Positions 41,679 through 52,373 of a stretch of DNA of 64,000 bases are shown piece after piece. Source of the stretch: Microcoleus vaginatus WJT46-NPBG5 (GTDB lineage Bacteria; Cyanobacteriota; Cyanobacteriia; Cyanobacteriales; Oscillatoriaceae); NCBI GenBank assembly GCA_019359355.1, contig JAHHHM010000014.1:114882-178881 (forward strand). Reading direction: 5' to 3'. The position numbers and the translations under genes are program-made. The notes under the pieces were generated by a model, which did not search any database, had not been told where the DNA came from, and worked only from the letters and a program-made list of their open reading frames with translations. Position 1 is the first letter of the stretch, and each line of letters opens with the position of its first letter.

Positions 41679-44600
41679 ATGTACGCCCCAGAGCATGAGT
41701 TATTTCGGCATTTTCTGGAAAATCTCCCCTATGCCGTGGCAATGGTAGACCGCCAAATGCGCTATCTGGTAGTCTCCCGACAGTGGGTACAAATTCACAA
41801 ACTCGACAACACAGACCTCATTAGCCGGCAATTTTACGGAGACTTTGGAATGCCGGCTCATTCGCCCCCTGAGTTGCAGGAAACTCAAGAACACAGTGTC
41901 GCCATTCTCTGCGCACCGGCTGCGGTTTCGAGTGAAGAATTAGTAGCCGGCGCCACAGAAAACTTAAAAAGGGTTAGTCATCCCTGGTACGAAGACAGTG
42001 GAGACATTGGAGGAATGATTTTTTCTTTAATTCCCAGTTGCTTGTCCCAGGCAAAAGAGAATGAATCATTAAGCGAAAAGGAAGCCTTATTTACCGCAAC
42101 CTTTGAGCAAGCAGCGGTGGGCATTTCTCATAGCAATCCCCAAGGCCGGTTTATTCGGCTTAACCAGAAATTTTGTGAGATTGTAGGTTACACAGCAGAA
42201 GAATTGCAGAGTCTTTGCTGGAGTGATATTACTCATCCCGACGATGTAGAAATTGACCGTGAGCGCGAGCGATCACTGATTGCCGGTGAAATTACCACTT
42301 ACTCAATTGAAAAACGCTATATTCACAAACAAGGTTTCTCCCTCTGGGTTAACCTAACCGTTTCTTTAATGCGGGATTTTAAGGGAGAGTTAAAGTATGT
42401 CATTAAAGTTATTGAGGACATTCAAGATCGGAAGGCAGCCGACGCCAAACTCCACAAAAGCGAAGCCGACTTAAAAGCTGCTCAGCAAATTGCTCATGTC
42501 GGCAACTGGGAATTTGATGTCATTACCCAAACGATCAGTTGGTCTGATGAAATTTTCCGAATTTACGGACGCGATCTCAGTCTAGGAGTGCCCACTTATT
42601 CTGAACTGCGACAAGTCATTCATCCCAGCGATTTGGAATACTGGGAAACCCTTGTAACCGGCGCAATTAGTGAGGGAAAAGCGTGTGACTTTGAACATCG
42701 AATTCTTCATCCGGATGGGAATATCCGCTACCTCTACGCTCAACATCAGCCTACCATCGTTGCAGGACAAGTGGTGCGGTTGTTTGGCACGGTTATGGAC
42801 ATCACCGAGCGCAAAACAGCCCAAATCGCCCTGCAACAAGCCAATGAGGAATTAGAGCAGCGAGTTGAAGAACGAACTGCGGAATTAAGACAAACGATTG
42901 AACAATTGCAGTGCGAAATTGCCTATCGGCAACAGGCTCAATCACAACTGCGTCAAAGTCAGCGACGCTATGAAACCCTGACACAATTATTGCCGGTGGG
43001 GATTTTTCACACCGACAATCAAGGAAACTATTTGTACACTAACGAACGCTGGTGTGAAATTAGCAGCCTCTCAGCGGAACAGGCGATGGGAGATGGATGG
43101 ACTAAAGCGATTCATCCCGACGACCAAGCGCGTGTTTTTCGTGAATGGCAACAAGCAACGCAACAAAATGTGCCATTTCAATCAGATTATCGCTTTGCCG
43201 GCCCTGATGGCCAAGTCGCTTGGGTTTTGGCTCAGGTCGTTGCGGAGACGGGGGAAGCCGGCGAGATTTTGGGCTATGTTGGAGCCGTTACGAATATTAC
43301 CGACCGGGTGCTAGCAGAGCAAGCACTGCGCGACAGTGAAAGGCGGTTTCGGGGGATTTTCGACCAGTCTTTCCAGTTTGTGGGGTTGCTGAAACCGGAT
43401 GGCACCCTGACCCAAGCGAACCAGACAGCGCTCGATTTTGCTGGAATAGAGGCGGCAAATGTGATCGGTCAATTGTTTTGGGAAACGCCGTGGTGGAAGC
43501 TTTCCACCCAAACTCAAGAACGCTTAAAACTTGCTATTGCTCAGGCTGCAACTGGCGAAGTTATCCGTTACGAAGTGAATGCCGTCGGCGCTGGAAATCA
43601 AGTTGCCACCGTTGACTTCTCCCTCAAGCCGGTCTATGACGAGGCAGGAGAAGTTGTTTTCCTGATTGCAGAAGGACGCGACATCAGCAAACAGCAAGCA
43701 TTAGAGGCTGAACTGGCACAACAGCAAGGACTTTTAAATAGCTTGATTAGCAACGCACCTGTTGGCATTGCGATAGTAAATAGCGACTTGCGCTATTTGC
43801 AAATTAACGAAACCCTAGCAGAAATTAATGGCGTGCCGGTGGCAGAACATCTCGGCAAAACGGTAAGGGACGTCTTACCCGATCTCGCACCCATAGTAGA
43901 ACCAATGTACCGGCAGATCCTGGCAACAGGCGAAGCCCTACTCAATCTTGAAATCTGCGGTGAAACACCCAAAGACCCTGGGGTAATGCGGACGTGGCTG
44001 GTTTCTTATATTCCCCTGCTCTCAGAGAATAATATTCCCATTGCAATTGGGCTGATAGTGCTCGAAATTACTGAGCGCATACAAGCAGAAGCCGCACTTG
44101 CCGAGAGCGAAGAACGTTTTCGCAAAATTTTTGATTGCGCTCCCATTGCGATCACTTTATCTAACGCAAACACGAATCAGCTTGTTAAAGTCAATCAGGC
44201 TTTGTCTGAGATGTTAGGTTATAGCGAGTCCGAACTTTTGGAAATGTCAATCGCTCAAATTAGCCATCCAGAAGACGTGGTGCGAGAGTTAGAGCTGGGC
44301 GAGGAGATAGCAGCCGGCGCTTTGGCAACTTCTCAATTTGAAAAGCGTTTCATTACCAAAAATCAGGAAATTGTCTTAGGCAGTTTAAAAGAAACGCTGC
44401 TCCGAGATCAGCACGGCAACCCCAGCTATTGGCTGGGTATGGTTGAGAATATCACAGAGCGGAAACGAGCAGAAATTGAATTGCAACAGCAAGCGCAACT
44501 GCTCGATCAACTATATGACTCAGTAGTGACAGCCGACCTCGCCGGCACCATCACAAGATGGAACAAGAGCGCTGAGCGAATCTATGGCTATACAGCCGCA

Positions 44601-46712
44601 GAAGTCATCGGTCAACCTATTAGCTTTCTTTTCCCTGCCGATCAGCATGAGCGCCTGCACAACCTAAGCATTATCTTATTTGAGCAGCAAGGCAGTCATG
44701 AAAAGGAATTCAAGGCAATCCGCAAGTCTGGGGAAGTCTTCGATCTGCTTCTATGCGTGTCACTGGAAACAGACAGTGAGGGAATTGCGATTGGTAGCAT
44801 AGGCTACGGCATCGACATTACAGAGCGCAAACGCGCAGAAGCGGAACGTCGAGCGACTGCCCAAAAACTTGAATTGATGATTGAGCAAACTCCGCTTGCT
44901 GTCCTTGAGTGTACGACAAATCTGACAGTGATGGCGTGGAATCCAGGAGCTGAGAGAATTTTTGGTTACAGTGCCGATGAAGCGATCGGGCACAGCTTAT
45001 TCGGACTGATCCTCTCAGAAACGACTCGGGAAAACATTGAGCAAATTCAAGCCGGTTTGCTAACACTCAAAGGTGGATATTACGCGATTAGCGAACATAT
45101 AACCAAAGATGGGCGGGCGCTGAGTTGTGAGTGGCACAACACCCCCCTCGTTGATGAGCAAGGTCAAGTTGTAGGAATTATTTCCTTGGGTTTAGATATT
45201 ACTGAGCGCTTACAGACAGAAAAGGCGCTGCGTCTTAGTGAGGCACAATTCCGCACCCTCGCTCAACGGGAGGAACTGATTAACCGGCTCACCAGTCAAA
45301 TTCGCCAATCTCTGAATCTTTCAGAGATTTTACAAACAACGGTTAATGCAATTCGGGAATTGCTAGAAGTTGAGCGATGCCACTTCAGTTGGTATCATCC
45401 AGAGGGAATTAAAAATGAAGCGTTAATGATTAATTCTCCTTGTTGGGAGACGGTTCAGGAATCCAAACTTCCAGAAACACCCAGCCGTTTGGGTGTGTAT
45501 CTCGCCAGCGATGTCGGCCCATTGGGACAAAAAGTTGTAGACTCGGCGGAGGAAATTTGCATTGATGATGTTGACTCGCTTGACGAGCCGGTTTTTCAGC
45601 AGTTTTTACGCACTCATGAAATCGCTTCATTCCTGAGTTTTCCAGTTCACACTCGCACAGGCGAAGTCGGTGTAATTGCTTGCATTCGTTCGCCGCATCC
45701 TCGTCCGTGGTGCGATAGTGAACGAGAATTATTAAGAGCAATTACCGGCCAATTAGCCATTGCAATTGACCAAGCTGGGCTTTACGAGCAAACAAGCGTT
45801 GCGGCAGCAGTCTCCCACGCTAAAAGTCTGGAGTTAGAACACGCTTTGCGAGAGCTGCAACAAACTCAATCGCAGCTAATTCAGAGTGAAAAAATGTCTT
45901 CTTTGGGTCAGTTGGTTGCCGGGGTGGCTCACGAAATTAACAACCCGGTAAGTTTTATCTATGGCAACATTATGCCGGCTCAAGATTACGCGCTTGACTT
46001 GTTGAAACTTCTTCAACTTTATCAGGAGTTTTATCCTCAGCCGCCGGCTCAGATTGAAGATGAAATCACAAAAATTGACTTAGAATTTTTGGCAGAAGAT
46101 TTGCCGAAATTGCTGGGTTCGATGAAAGTGGGAGCTGAGCGAATTCAAGAAATTGTGCGTTCTTTAAGAAACTTCTCTCGTCTTGATGAAGCGCAGATGA
46201 AAGAAGTTAATATCCATGAAGGACTTGACAGCACCTTGATGATTTTGAACAGCCGGCTCAGAGCGAAATCCACTGCGCCGGCTATTGAGGTGATTAAAGA
46301 ATATGGCGATTTGCCTTTAGTCGAGTGTTATGCCGGCCAACTCAATCAGGTGTTTATGAACTTACTCACGAATGCAATAGATGCCTTGGAAGATCGGGAC
46401 AGCCGAGGCGCTTCTTTACAACAACGCCGGCAAATTCGGATTCGTACTTCTCTTGAGAATAAAAACAAACTAATCATTTCCATTGCCGACAACGGTTGTG
46501 GAATTAGTGATTCCGCCCAACAAAAACTTTTTGATCCCTTCTTCACAACAAAACCCATTGGCAAAGGCACGGGTTTGGGCTTAGCCATAAGTTATCAAAT
46601 TGTGGTTGAAAAGCATAAAGGCTCGTTACAATGTATTTCAAAAATTGGTCAAGGCACAGAGTTTATAATTGAAATTCCAATTGAGCAGCACCGCCTTGAG
46701 AGAAAGTTATGA
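41679..46712 (+). CDS. Multi-PAS/GAF sensor histidine kinase, 1677 residues
   Basis: This very large soluble kinase has about nine PAS-type domains, reading from residues ~5 to 1180. Recognisable openings are FRHFLENLPYAVAMVD, ALFTATFEQAAVGISHS, ADLKAAQQIAHVGNWEFD, then PAS at ~432, ~552, ~685, ~808, ~940 and ~1062. A coiled segment (ANEELEQRVEERTAELRQ) lies near 390. A GAF domain at about 1200-1375 (INRLTSQIRQSLNLSEILQTT) precedes the kinase: H-box LVAGVAHEINNPVSF (His1418), then the HATPase motifs DNGCGISD and GKGTGLGLAIS. There is no membrane segment. The stop overlaps the rhomboid start (ATGA at 46709-46712), so the two are translationally coupled. A perfect 22-bp palindrome lies six bases before the ATG. 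Confidence 0.95.
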   Translation: MYAPEHELFRHFLENLPYAVAMVDRQMRYLVVSRQWVQIHKLDNTDLISRQFYGDFGMPAHSPPELQETQEHSVAILCAPAAVSSEELVAGATENLKRVSHPWYEDSGDIGGMIFSLIPSCLSQAKENESLSEKEALFTATFEQAAVGISHSNPQGRFIRLNQKFCEIVGYTAEELQSLCWSDITHPDDVEIDRERERSLIAGEITTYSIEKRYIHKQGFSLWVNLTVSLMRDFKGELKYVIKVIEDIQDRKAADAKLHKSEADLKAAQQIAHVGNWEFDVITQTISWSDEIFRIYGRDLSLGVPTYSELRQVIHPSDLEYWETLVTGAISEGKACDFEHRILHPDGNIRYLYAQHQPTIVAGQVVRLFGTVMDITERKTAQIALQQANEELEQRVEERTAELRQTIEQLQCEIAYRQQAQSQLRQSQRRYETLTQLLPVGIFHTDNQGNYLYTNERWCEISSLSAEQAMGDGWTKAIHPDDQARVFREWQQATQQNVPFQSDYRFAGPDGQVAWVLAQVVAETGEAGEILGYVGAVTNITDRVLAEQALRDSERRFRGIFDQSFQFVGLLKPDGTLTQANQTALDFAGIEAANVIGQLFWETPWWKLSTQTQERLKLAIAQAATGEVIRYEVNAVGAGNQVATVDFSLKPVYDEAGEVVFLIAEGRDISKQQALEAELAQQQGLLNSLISNAPVGIAIVNSDLRYLQINETLAEINGVPVAEHLGKTVRDVLPDLAPIVEPMYRQILATGEALLNLEICGETPKDPGVMRTWLVSYIPLLSENNIPIAIGLIVLEITERIQAEAALAESEERFRKIFDCAPIAITLSNANTNQLVKVNQALSEMLGYSESELLEMSIAQISHPEDVVRELELGEEIAAGALATSQFEKRFITKNQEIVLGSLKETLLRDQHGNPSYWLGMVENITERKRAEIELQQQAQLLDQLYDSVVTADLAGTITRWNKSAERIYGYTAAEVIGQPISFLFPADQHERLHNLSIILFEQQGSHEKEFKAIRKSGEVFDLLLCVSLETDSEGIAIGSIGYGIDITERKRAEAERRATAQKLELMIEQTPLAVLECTTNLTVMAWNPGAERIFGYSADEAIGHSLFGLILSETTRENIEQIQAGLLTLKGGYYAISEHITKDGRALSCEWHNTPLVDEQGQVVGIISLGLDITERLQTEKALRLSEAQFRTLAQREELINRLTSQIRQSLNLSEILQTTVNAIRELLEVERCHFSWYHPEGIKNEALMINSPCWETVQESKLPETPSRLGVYLASDVGPLGQKVVDSAEEICIDDVDSLDEPVFQQFLRTHEIASFLSFPVHTRTGEVGVIACIRSPHPRPWCDSERELLRAITGQLAIAIDQAGLYEQTSVAAAVSHAKSLELEHALRELQQTQSQLIQSEKMSSLGQLVAGVAHEINNPVSFIYGNIMPAQDYALDLLKLLQLYQEFYPQPPAQIEDEITKIDLEFLAEDLPKLLGSMKVGAERIQEIVRSLRNFSRLDEAQMKEVNIHEGLDSTLMILNSRLRAKSTAPAIEVIKEYGDLPLVECYAGQLNQVFMNLLTNAIDALEDRDSRGASLQQRRQIRIRTSLENKNKLIISIADNGCGISDSAQQKLFDPFFTTKPIGKGTGLGLAISYQIVVEKHKGSLQCISKIGQGTEFIIEIPIEQHRLERKL

Positions 46713-47437
46713 TTCCGATTTCTGATAATCTTCCGAACCGCCGATTTCCACTTGTTACTTACTTGCTGATTGGTTTCACGGTTGCTTTATTTTTTTGGGA
46801 ACTGAAACTAGAAGCCGCAGGAACTTTGAGTGAGTTGCTGCTAAGTTTGGGACTGGTGCCGGCACAGTTGCACACCGTAGCAAAAGTGGCGATAGCAGAG
46901 GGGAACCCTGCTGCTTGGTTCATTTTGCTATTCATGTCTTCCCGTTCCTTAATCTGTGGAATTTTTCTTCACGGCAGCTTTAGCCAAATATTAGGGAATT
47001 TACTGTTCTTGTGGGTATTTGGTAAAAGAGTAGAAGAAATTTTAGGACATGGGCGGTTTCTGGGATTTTATCTAATTTGCGGGGTTTTAACCGGCATTGT
47101 CCAAATTTTGGTTGAGCCGGCGCTCTCCGTGCCTTTAGTTGGGGCAAATGCAGCAATTGCCGGAGTTTTAGGCGCTTACCTTCTGAAGTTTCCCAAGGCA
47201 AAAATTGACAGTATTTTGCCGCTAGCGGTTGTATTTATTCCAATGGAAATTCCTGCTCTTGTATACCCAATTTTGTGGTTACTTCAACAGCTATTTTATA
47301 GCATTGGCTCATTGGTCGTTTCTGGGGGTGTGAACGCGCATGGAATCGGTTACTGGGCGCATGGAATCGGTTTGATCATCGGTGCCGGCTTGTTACAAAT
47401 CATGAAAAAACCTCTAGCACAAATTATCAGTGATTAA
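46709..47437 (+). CDS. Rhomboid-fold protein with degenerate active site
   Basis: The 242-residue product has the rhomboid layout of six or so membrane helices. The active-site GxSG normally read as GASGAIxGVLGAY is VGANAAIAGVLGAY, so the nucleophile Ser is Asn147 (AGT to AAT would need one base). The His usually found in the HGxxxHxxGN motif of an earlier helix is Gln in FLHGSFSQILGN. The C-terminal His (His218) in YWAHGIGL remains, and the AHGIG segment is duplicated (NAHGIGYWAHGIG). Proteolysis is therefore unlikely; a binding or pseudoprotease role is inferred. Its ATG overlaps the kinase stop. Confidence 0.85.
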   Translation: MIPISDNLPNRRFPLVTYLLIGFTVALFFWELKLEAAGTLSELLLSLGLVPAQLHTVAKVAIAEGNPAAWFILLFMSSRSLICGIFLHGSFSQILGNLLFLWVFGKRVEEILGHGRFLGFYLICGVLTGIVQILVEPALSVPLVGANAAIAGVLGAYLLKFPKAKIDSILPLAVVFIPMEIPALVYPILWLLQQLFYSIGSLVVSGGVNAHGIGYWAHGIGLIIGAGLLQIMKKPLAQIISD

Positions 47438-47554
47438 GTCATTGAATCGCTAATAAATCTGAATATAATTATTCCGCTAATAAGCTAAAGTTACCGATAG
47501 GGGTTATATTGAAAAAAGATTTTTGAACAAATCTAATCTTAGCTCCTGTTAAAC

Positions 47555-48874
47555 TTAGTGTTTGAGCTTGACTGCTACCTCATTCATCTGTCGCAAACCC
47601 ACTTTCGTTTGATTAATTCCCTCAACTGTTTGTTGAGTCGAAAAATTGAGGTTATTCATTGCCTCTACCACTTGTTGAGTGGCAATCGCTTGTTGTTGAG
47701 CGCTTAAAGAGATTTGTTGAGCGTTCATTGCAATATTGTTAATGGCAGAAACAATATTTTCAACACTTTTAGTTCCATGTTCAGTCAGTACCACAGCCGA
47801 ATTGGTAGCGTGGCGAATTTGCGAGACTAAAGCATTAATTTTTTCAGCAGATCGTTTGCTTTGATCAGCGAGCTTACGAATCTCAGTTGCCACTACGCCA
47901 AAGCCTTTGCCATGATCGCCGGCACGCACGGCTTCCACAGCGGCATTGAGCGCAAGCATATTTGTTTGATTGGATAATTCACTCACTAAATTAGCAATAC
48001 TTTCAATTTGGCTAATCTGTTCGCTCAGATGCAGAATTTGACCGGCAATTTGCTCGACTTGCGCCCTAGTTGACTGCGCTCGTTCCGCTGAATTTTGAGA
48101 AGAAGCTGACAGCTCATCCATCGTAGAAGTTGTTTGATGAACGGCTGTTGCTTGGTGATTAATCGTGCGTTCCTGCTCTTCTACTGCTGCGACAATTTGT
48201 GTCGAAGAAGAGGCAATTGTATTGATCGCTTGTTGGATAGTTCCCTCCAAATTAGAGGAAATTAGCAGTGCCACCGTTAAAGCCAAAACCACCAAAAACA
48301 CCGCACCCACAATAACCACTGTTAGCAAAAACTGTAAATGATTATAGGCGGCCTGAGTTTGTTTTTCTAGAATCTCTTTTTCTTGTTCATTAAACACTTG
48401 GTTCAGTTCAGTAAATTCTCTAACAAGTTCTCTGCCGGTTCCCGTCGAAAAAACAGCCAGTGCCTCAGTTCGCTTGCCCTGCTGAAGCAAGCGGACGAGC
48501 CGAAGACTTAATTGATCGTATTGGTTAGATAGAGCGATCATTCTTTCATAACGCTTTTTTTGCTCTGCATCGTTAATAAACGTTTTGGCAACCTCGGCTG
48601 AGTCTCGAAACCTTTTCAATTCAGTTTGATATTCCTGGAGAAAGATTTCATCCGGCTTAATGATATAGCCCCGCGTTGCTTGCACCAGCCCCATGCCACT
48701 CACCGCCATTCGATCAATAAAGATGATTGCATTCTGCACCCGCTTGACTTGTTGAAACGCAAAAATTAGCTCATTCGTGGTGGAATACACTATCGCAGCT
48801 AGCCCAATAAACATTGCGACGGGGGCAGCATAGCCCAATAATAAACGGTTTTTTAGCTTTAATTTAACAAACAT
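47555..48874 (-). CDS. Methyl-accepting chemotaxis protein with CHASE3-like sensor (A)
   Basis: The 439-residue protein has an N-terminal membrane helix ([19 protein letters not shown]), a CHASE3-like periplasmic domain ([29 protein letters not shown]), a second helix ([23 protein letters not shown]), then the signalling coiled-coil. No HAMP is apparent between the helix and the coil. The signalling tip is [45 protein letters not shown], the CheA/CheW-contacting hairpin. Methylation Glu/Gln sites are not clearly visible and no C-terminal CheR pentapeptide is present. Just upstream (46 bases) on the same strand is a second receptor, likely co-transcribed. Confidence 0.9.
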   Translation of the reverse strand: MFVKLKLKNRLLLGYAAPVAMFIGLAAIVYSTTNELIFAFQQVKRVQNAIIFIDRMAVSGMGLVQATRGYIIKPDEIFLQEYQTELKRFRDSAEVAKTFINDAEQKKRYERMIALSNQYDQLSLRLVRLLQQGKRTEALAVFSTGTGRELVREFTELNQVFNEQEKEILEKQTQAAYNHLQFLLTVVIVGAVFLVVLALTVALLISSNLEGTIQQAINTIASSSTQIVAAVEEQERTINHQATAVHQTTSTMDELSASSQNSAERAQSTRAQVEQIAGQILHLSEQISQIESIANLVSELSNQTNMLALNAAVEAVRAGDHGKGFGVVATEIRKLADQSKRSAEKINALVSQIRHATNSAVVLTEHGTKSVENIVSAINNIAMNAQQISLSAQQQAIATQQVVEAMNNLNFSTQQTVEGINQTKVGLRQMNEVAVKLKH

Positions 48875-48919
48875 GGTTTGATTCCTCTAAACTTTTGTCG
48901 CCTTAAATGTTGCTATTTT

Positions 48920-50365
48920 CTAAACAACTGTTTTAAGTTCAAGAGCAGCTTGATTTAATTTTTGAGTGCCAATTCTTGTTTGAGAGATGCCTTCGGCAGT
49001 TTCTTTGGCAGCAATGTTGAGAGCGTCCATCGCTTCAACAACCTGCTGAATTGCGGTGAGTTGTTGTTTAGCCATCAGTGAGATTTGTTGGGTAGTAAAG
49101 GCGCTGTGGTTAGCAGCATCTGCCAAATCTCTAAAAGCATCTGCCATCTTGTGTACTGTTTTAACACTTTCCTCGACTGTCTTGGTGCTGTTGTCTGTTA
49201 CCTGAATCGTGGAATTAATGGTAATTTGGATATTTTGAATAAGGGCGTTAATTTTTTGGGCGGATTCCTTACTCTGAGTTGCAAGTTTGCGAATTTCACC
49301 GGCAACAATGGTAAAGCCTTTTCCCTGTTCGCCGGCTCGTACTGCTTCAACTGCTGCATTCAGCGCTAACATATTCGTTTGGCCGGCTAGCTCACTGACC
49401 AAACTTGAAATATTTCCGATCTGGTTCATTTGCTCATTCAATAGTAGAATCTGAACCGTTAGTGCTGCGACTTTTTCTTGCAGAGTTGACATCCCCTCCA
49501 AGGTTTGCACTACCGCTTTAGAACCTTCCTGCGCTCGAACTAATGCCTGCTGTGCGCCGGTAGCAACGATGGTAGATCGCTCAGCAGATTCCTGGGAGGA
49601 AGCGCTTAGTTGAGCCATTGTGCTTGTGGTTTGATTGAGCGAAGCTGCCTGATGCGCTGCAATGCGTTCGTGTTCTTCCGCTGCTGAAGCAATTTGGGTT
49701 GAAGCTGAAACAACCGTGTTAATGGTTTCTTTAAGGGTCGAAATCACAGATTGGCTCAGGAAAAAGCCTATGGGAGAGGCGATAATTAAAGCTAAAATTA
49801 ATAGGATAATAAAAAGCTGCCAAATGTTTTGATAAATCTGAGCGGCTTTGTCTCGTTCCTGTTTGGCGACGCGTAACTGTAAATCGCTTAATTGCTGGAT
49901 CTTGGTGATCAGCGGATCAATAGTGTTATACAGAGGGCCGTCAAATTGATCTAAATATGAGTTATCTTCCGTCTGTAATACCTGTTTTAGTCGCTCAATT
50001 TCTCTATCGGCTTGATAAAATAAGATTTCGATTTCGCCGGCTAGTTGCATCTCTTCTGGCATCAACTGGGTCGCTTTGTAAGCAACCCAGTTCTGCTTGA
50101 TTTGTATCGTGGCTTCATGAACTGAGTTTAGTGCCCGATCCATTGTCCACAGACCTGAGTGAGCTTTATTGACGGCATCAATAATTGAAACTCCATAATT
50201 ATCTGAAATTTTTTTCAGCTGTTGCAGAGGAACGATGCGATCATCGTAGATCGTTTCCATTTGTCGATCAATCCGCCAGAACGAGTAAAGGGAAACACAG
50301 CCGATTCCCACTAACAAAATTGCTGGCAATGTCAAGCCCCAATACAATTTTTTACTTAATTTCAT
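48920..50365 (-). CDS. Methyl-accepting chemotaxis protein with four-helix sensor (B)
   Basis: The 481-residue protein starts [31 protein letters not shown] (membrane helix), followed by a helix-bundle sensor of the 4HB_MCP type ([41 protein letters not shown]). A second helix ([22 protein letters not shown]) leads into the coiled-coil without an evident HAMP domain. The signalling tip is [45 protein letters not shown]. It is paralogous to receptor A, 46 bases downstream, in the signalling half. The sensing halves differ, so the pair may respond to different inputs but use the same array. Confidence 0.9.
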   Translation of the reverse strand: MKLSKKLYWGLTLPAILLVGIGCVSLYSFWRIDRQMETIYDDRIVPLQQLKKISDNYGVSIIDAVNKAHSGLWTMDRALNSVHEATIQIKQNWVAYKATQLMPEEMQLAGEIEILFYQADREIERLKQVLQTEDNSYLDQFDGPLYNTIDPLITKIQQLSDLQLRVAKQERDKAAQIYQNIWQLFIILLILALIIASPIGFFLSQSVISTLKETINTVVSASTQIASAAEEHERIAAHQAASLNQTTSTMAQLSASSQESAERSTIVATGAQQALVRAQEGSKAVVQTLEGMSTLQEKVAALTVQILLLNEQMNQIGNISSLVSELAGQTNMLALNAAVEAVRAGEQGKGFTIVAGEIRKLATQSKESAQKINALIQNIQITINSTIQVTDNSTKTVEESVKTVHKMADAFRDLADAANHSAFTTQQISLMAKQQLTAIQQVVEAMDALNIAAKETAEGISQTRIGTQKLNQAALELKTVV

Positions 50366-51062
50366 TTTTTTAGTTCCTTAAATGTAGGAAGAAAAATAAC
50401 TATCACCTTAACTGTATTATTTCTTTATATCATCAAGTTTTAGTTTTGACTGAAATTAATAAATTTATAAAATATTTTTTAATTTAAATACAAAGATACA
50501 TATACTAAAGGAAATATTTATGAGAGCAATTATAGATTTTTAGTAGAAAAATCGAACGTTGGGAGACGGAAAGACCCAGTCCAAGAGCCAAAATAGAGAG
50601 CAGCAAAAATTGAGGTTGTCAAAGTTAGGCAAAATTTGCTAGATGCCAATTAACGGGTCAGAAATTTCTTAATTTTTTTCAAAATAGCAGAAACTTTGGC
50701 GAGCCGGCTTGAACATTTTTTTGCAGATTAATTGCAACGGAGAACACCGGCAGCATCAGGCGGGATGTGTTTGATATTTCGCTAAGCGTGGGATGCGGCT
50801 TCCTGCTATCTCCCTCAATTAAAGCGGAGAAAAGAATCCATAAAAGTTAGACAGTCGGAGCATCAAGCCCAGCACTGCGATCGAATCTATTATAAATGTC
50901 CGATTTGATTCAGCCCTCGGTATCCACACCGGCACTGAGCAACTCCAGTTTTGTGAATAATCTTAATGGCAAGAAATTGAGGCATCGAAACCGGCAAGCC
51001 CAGCCGGAGTAAATTTTTGCCCCAACCTCCCAATTTTTTCACGGGCGGATTAGCATATAGGG
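50366..51062. other. 697-base divergent spacer
   Basis: This separates the receptor genes (minus) from ldpA (plus) and should hold both promoters. The first 160 bases are very AT-rich, then composition rises. No small gene, palindrome or RNA signature stands out. Confidence 0.4.
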
Positions 51063-52301
51063 GTGAGCAATCTGTACTATCCCCTAAACTCTTTAAAACA
51101 AGGCCACTGGTTCAAGCTCATTTGCGGCGCGAGCTTCCAGCATCTCCCTGCTGTTCGGAATTTGACTTTGGCCTATAGCCTAGCCGGCGCTGACTGCATC
51201 GATGTGGCAGCAGACCCAGCTGTCATTGCGGCAGCTCAAGAAGCCCTACAGAGTGCCGAAGCGTTGGCACCGGCAGCCCGAAGGCGAGGGTTTAAAGACA
51301 GCAAGCGTCCCTGGCTAATGGTGAGCTTGAACGATGGGGAAGACCCTCACTTTCGCAAAGCAGAATTTAACCCAGCGGCTTGTCCCGCTGACTGCCCTCG
51401 TCCCTGCGAAAGCATTTGCCCAGCACAAGCAATTGTCTTCCAAGACGCAGATGCACGAGGAAAAAGCGGGAGTGGCAAACATCAGAAAACCTCTCACATT
51501 CAAAATCTTAACGTTGAGCCAGGTTTTTCTGGGGTCATCGACCAGCAGTGCTACGGTTGTGGCCGGTGCTTGCCGGTTTGCCCGATTCAGCAGATTGTGA
51601 CTCGTTCCTATGTCGCCACGCCGGCAGCAGTCGCGCCAATGGTGCTGGCAACCGATGTGGACGCCGTAGAAATTCACACACAAGTGGGGCGTGTGGCGGA
51701 TTTTCGCAGGCTTTGGAATGCGATCGCCCCGTGGGTTGGCAAGTTGAAGCTAGTCGCCATCAGTTGTGGCGATGGTGAAGGACTAATTGACTACCTGCAC
51801 ACGCTCTATGAGCTAATTTCGCCGCTGCCATGCCCGTTAATCTGGCAAACCGATGGGCGTCCCATGAGTGGCGACATTGGCGACGGCACGACTCGCGCCG
51901 CTGTCAAACTCGGCGAGAAAGTCTTAGCAGCTGGCTTACCGGGCTATGTGCAGCTAGCCGGTGGCACCAATAGCCATACGGTTGCCAAGCTTAAAGCCGC
52001 CGGTTTACTCAAACGTGAGGGAACAGCCACCGGGGAAGAACCTTGCCGCTTGCCTTCACATATCGCCGGCATCGCTTACGGCAGTTATGCCCGCGTTTTG
52101 CTCTCACCTGTCTTAGAGCAATTAGAACCCATCACTCAAGCCTTTGCCGTGGCTGCATCTAGCCAAGGAACCCAACTCGCCCGTCTAGAAGACACACCCG
52201 AATTGCTTTGGGCGGCTGTAAGTCTGGCAGATTCTTTGGTTAATCAACTCAAAACCCATAAAATTGCACCAACCCTCGCTCAACAAATTCCCATGATTTA
52301 G
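51063..52301 (+). CDS. ldpA: LdpA-like iron-sulfur protein
   Basis: LdpA is a cyanobacterial Fe-S protein that links redox state to the circadian clock in Synechococcus elongatus. The 412-residue product opens GHWFKLICGASFQHLPAVRNLTLAYSLAGADCIDVAADP. It has two ferredoxin-like clusters: CPADCPRPCESICPAQAI and CYGCGRCLPVCPI. The middle region (VDAVEIHTQVGRVADFRRLW, then PGYVQLAGGTNSHTVAKLKAAGLL) is typical of the family. The GTG at 51063 gives the conserved start. The R3H/ATPase gene begins 72 bases downstream on the same strand and the two are probably co-expressed, so its link to the clock would extend to that gene only by inference. Confidence 0.9.
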   Translation: MSNLYYPLNSLKQGHWFKLICGASFQHLPAVRNLTLAYSLAGADCIDVAADPAVIAAAQEALQSAEALAPAARRRGFKDSKRPWLMVSLNDGEDPHFRKAEFNPAACPADCPRPCESICPAQAIVFQDADARGKSGSGKHQKTSHIQNLNVEPGFSGVIDQQCYGCGRCLPVCPIQQIVTRSYVATPAAVAPMVLATDVDAVEIHTQVGRVADFRRLWNAIAPWVGKLKLVAISCGDGEGLIDYLHTLYELISPLPCPLIWQTDGRPMSGDIGDGTTRAAVKLGEKVLAAGLPGYVQLAGGTNSHTVAKLKAAGLLKREGTATGEEPCRLPSHIAGIAYGSYARVLLSPVLEQLEPITQAFAVAASSQGTQLARLEDTPELLWAAVSLADSLVNQLKTHKIAPTLAQQIPMI

Positions 52302-52373
52302 CAAATATCGAGTCCTAACTTCTCAGCTTCTACTCTTTTCATTTAATGCCATAACTTTCAACACAAATCATCT

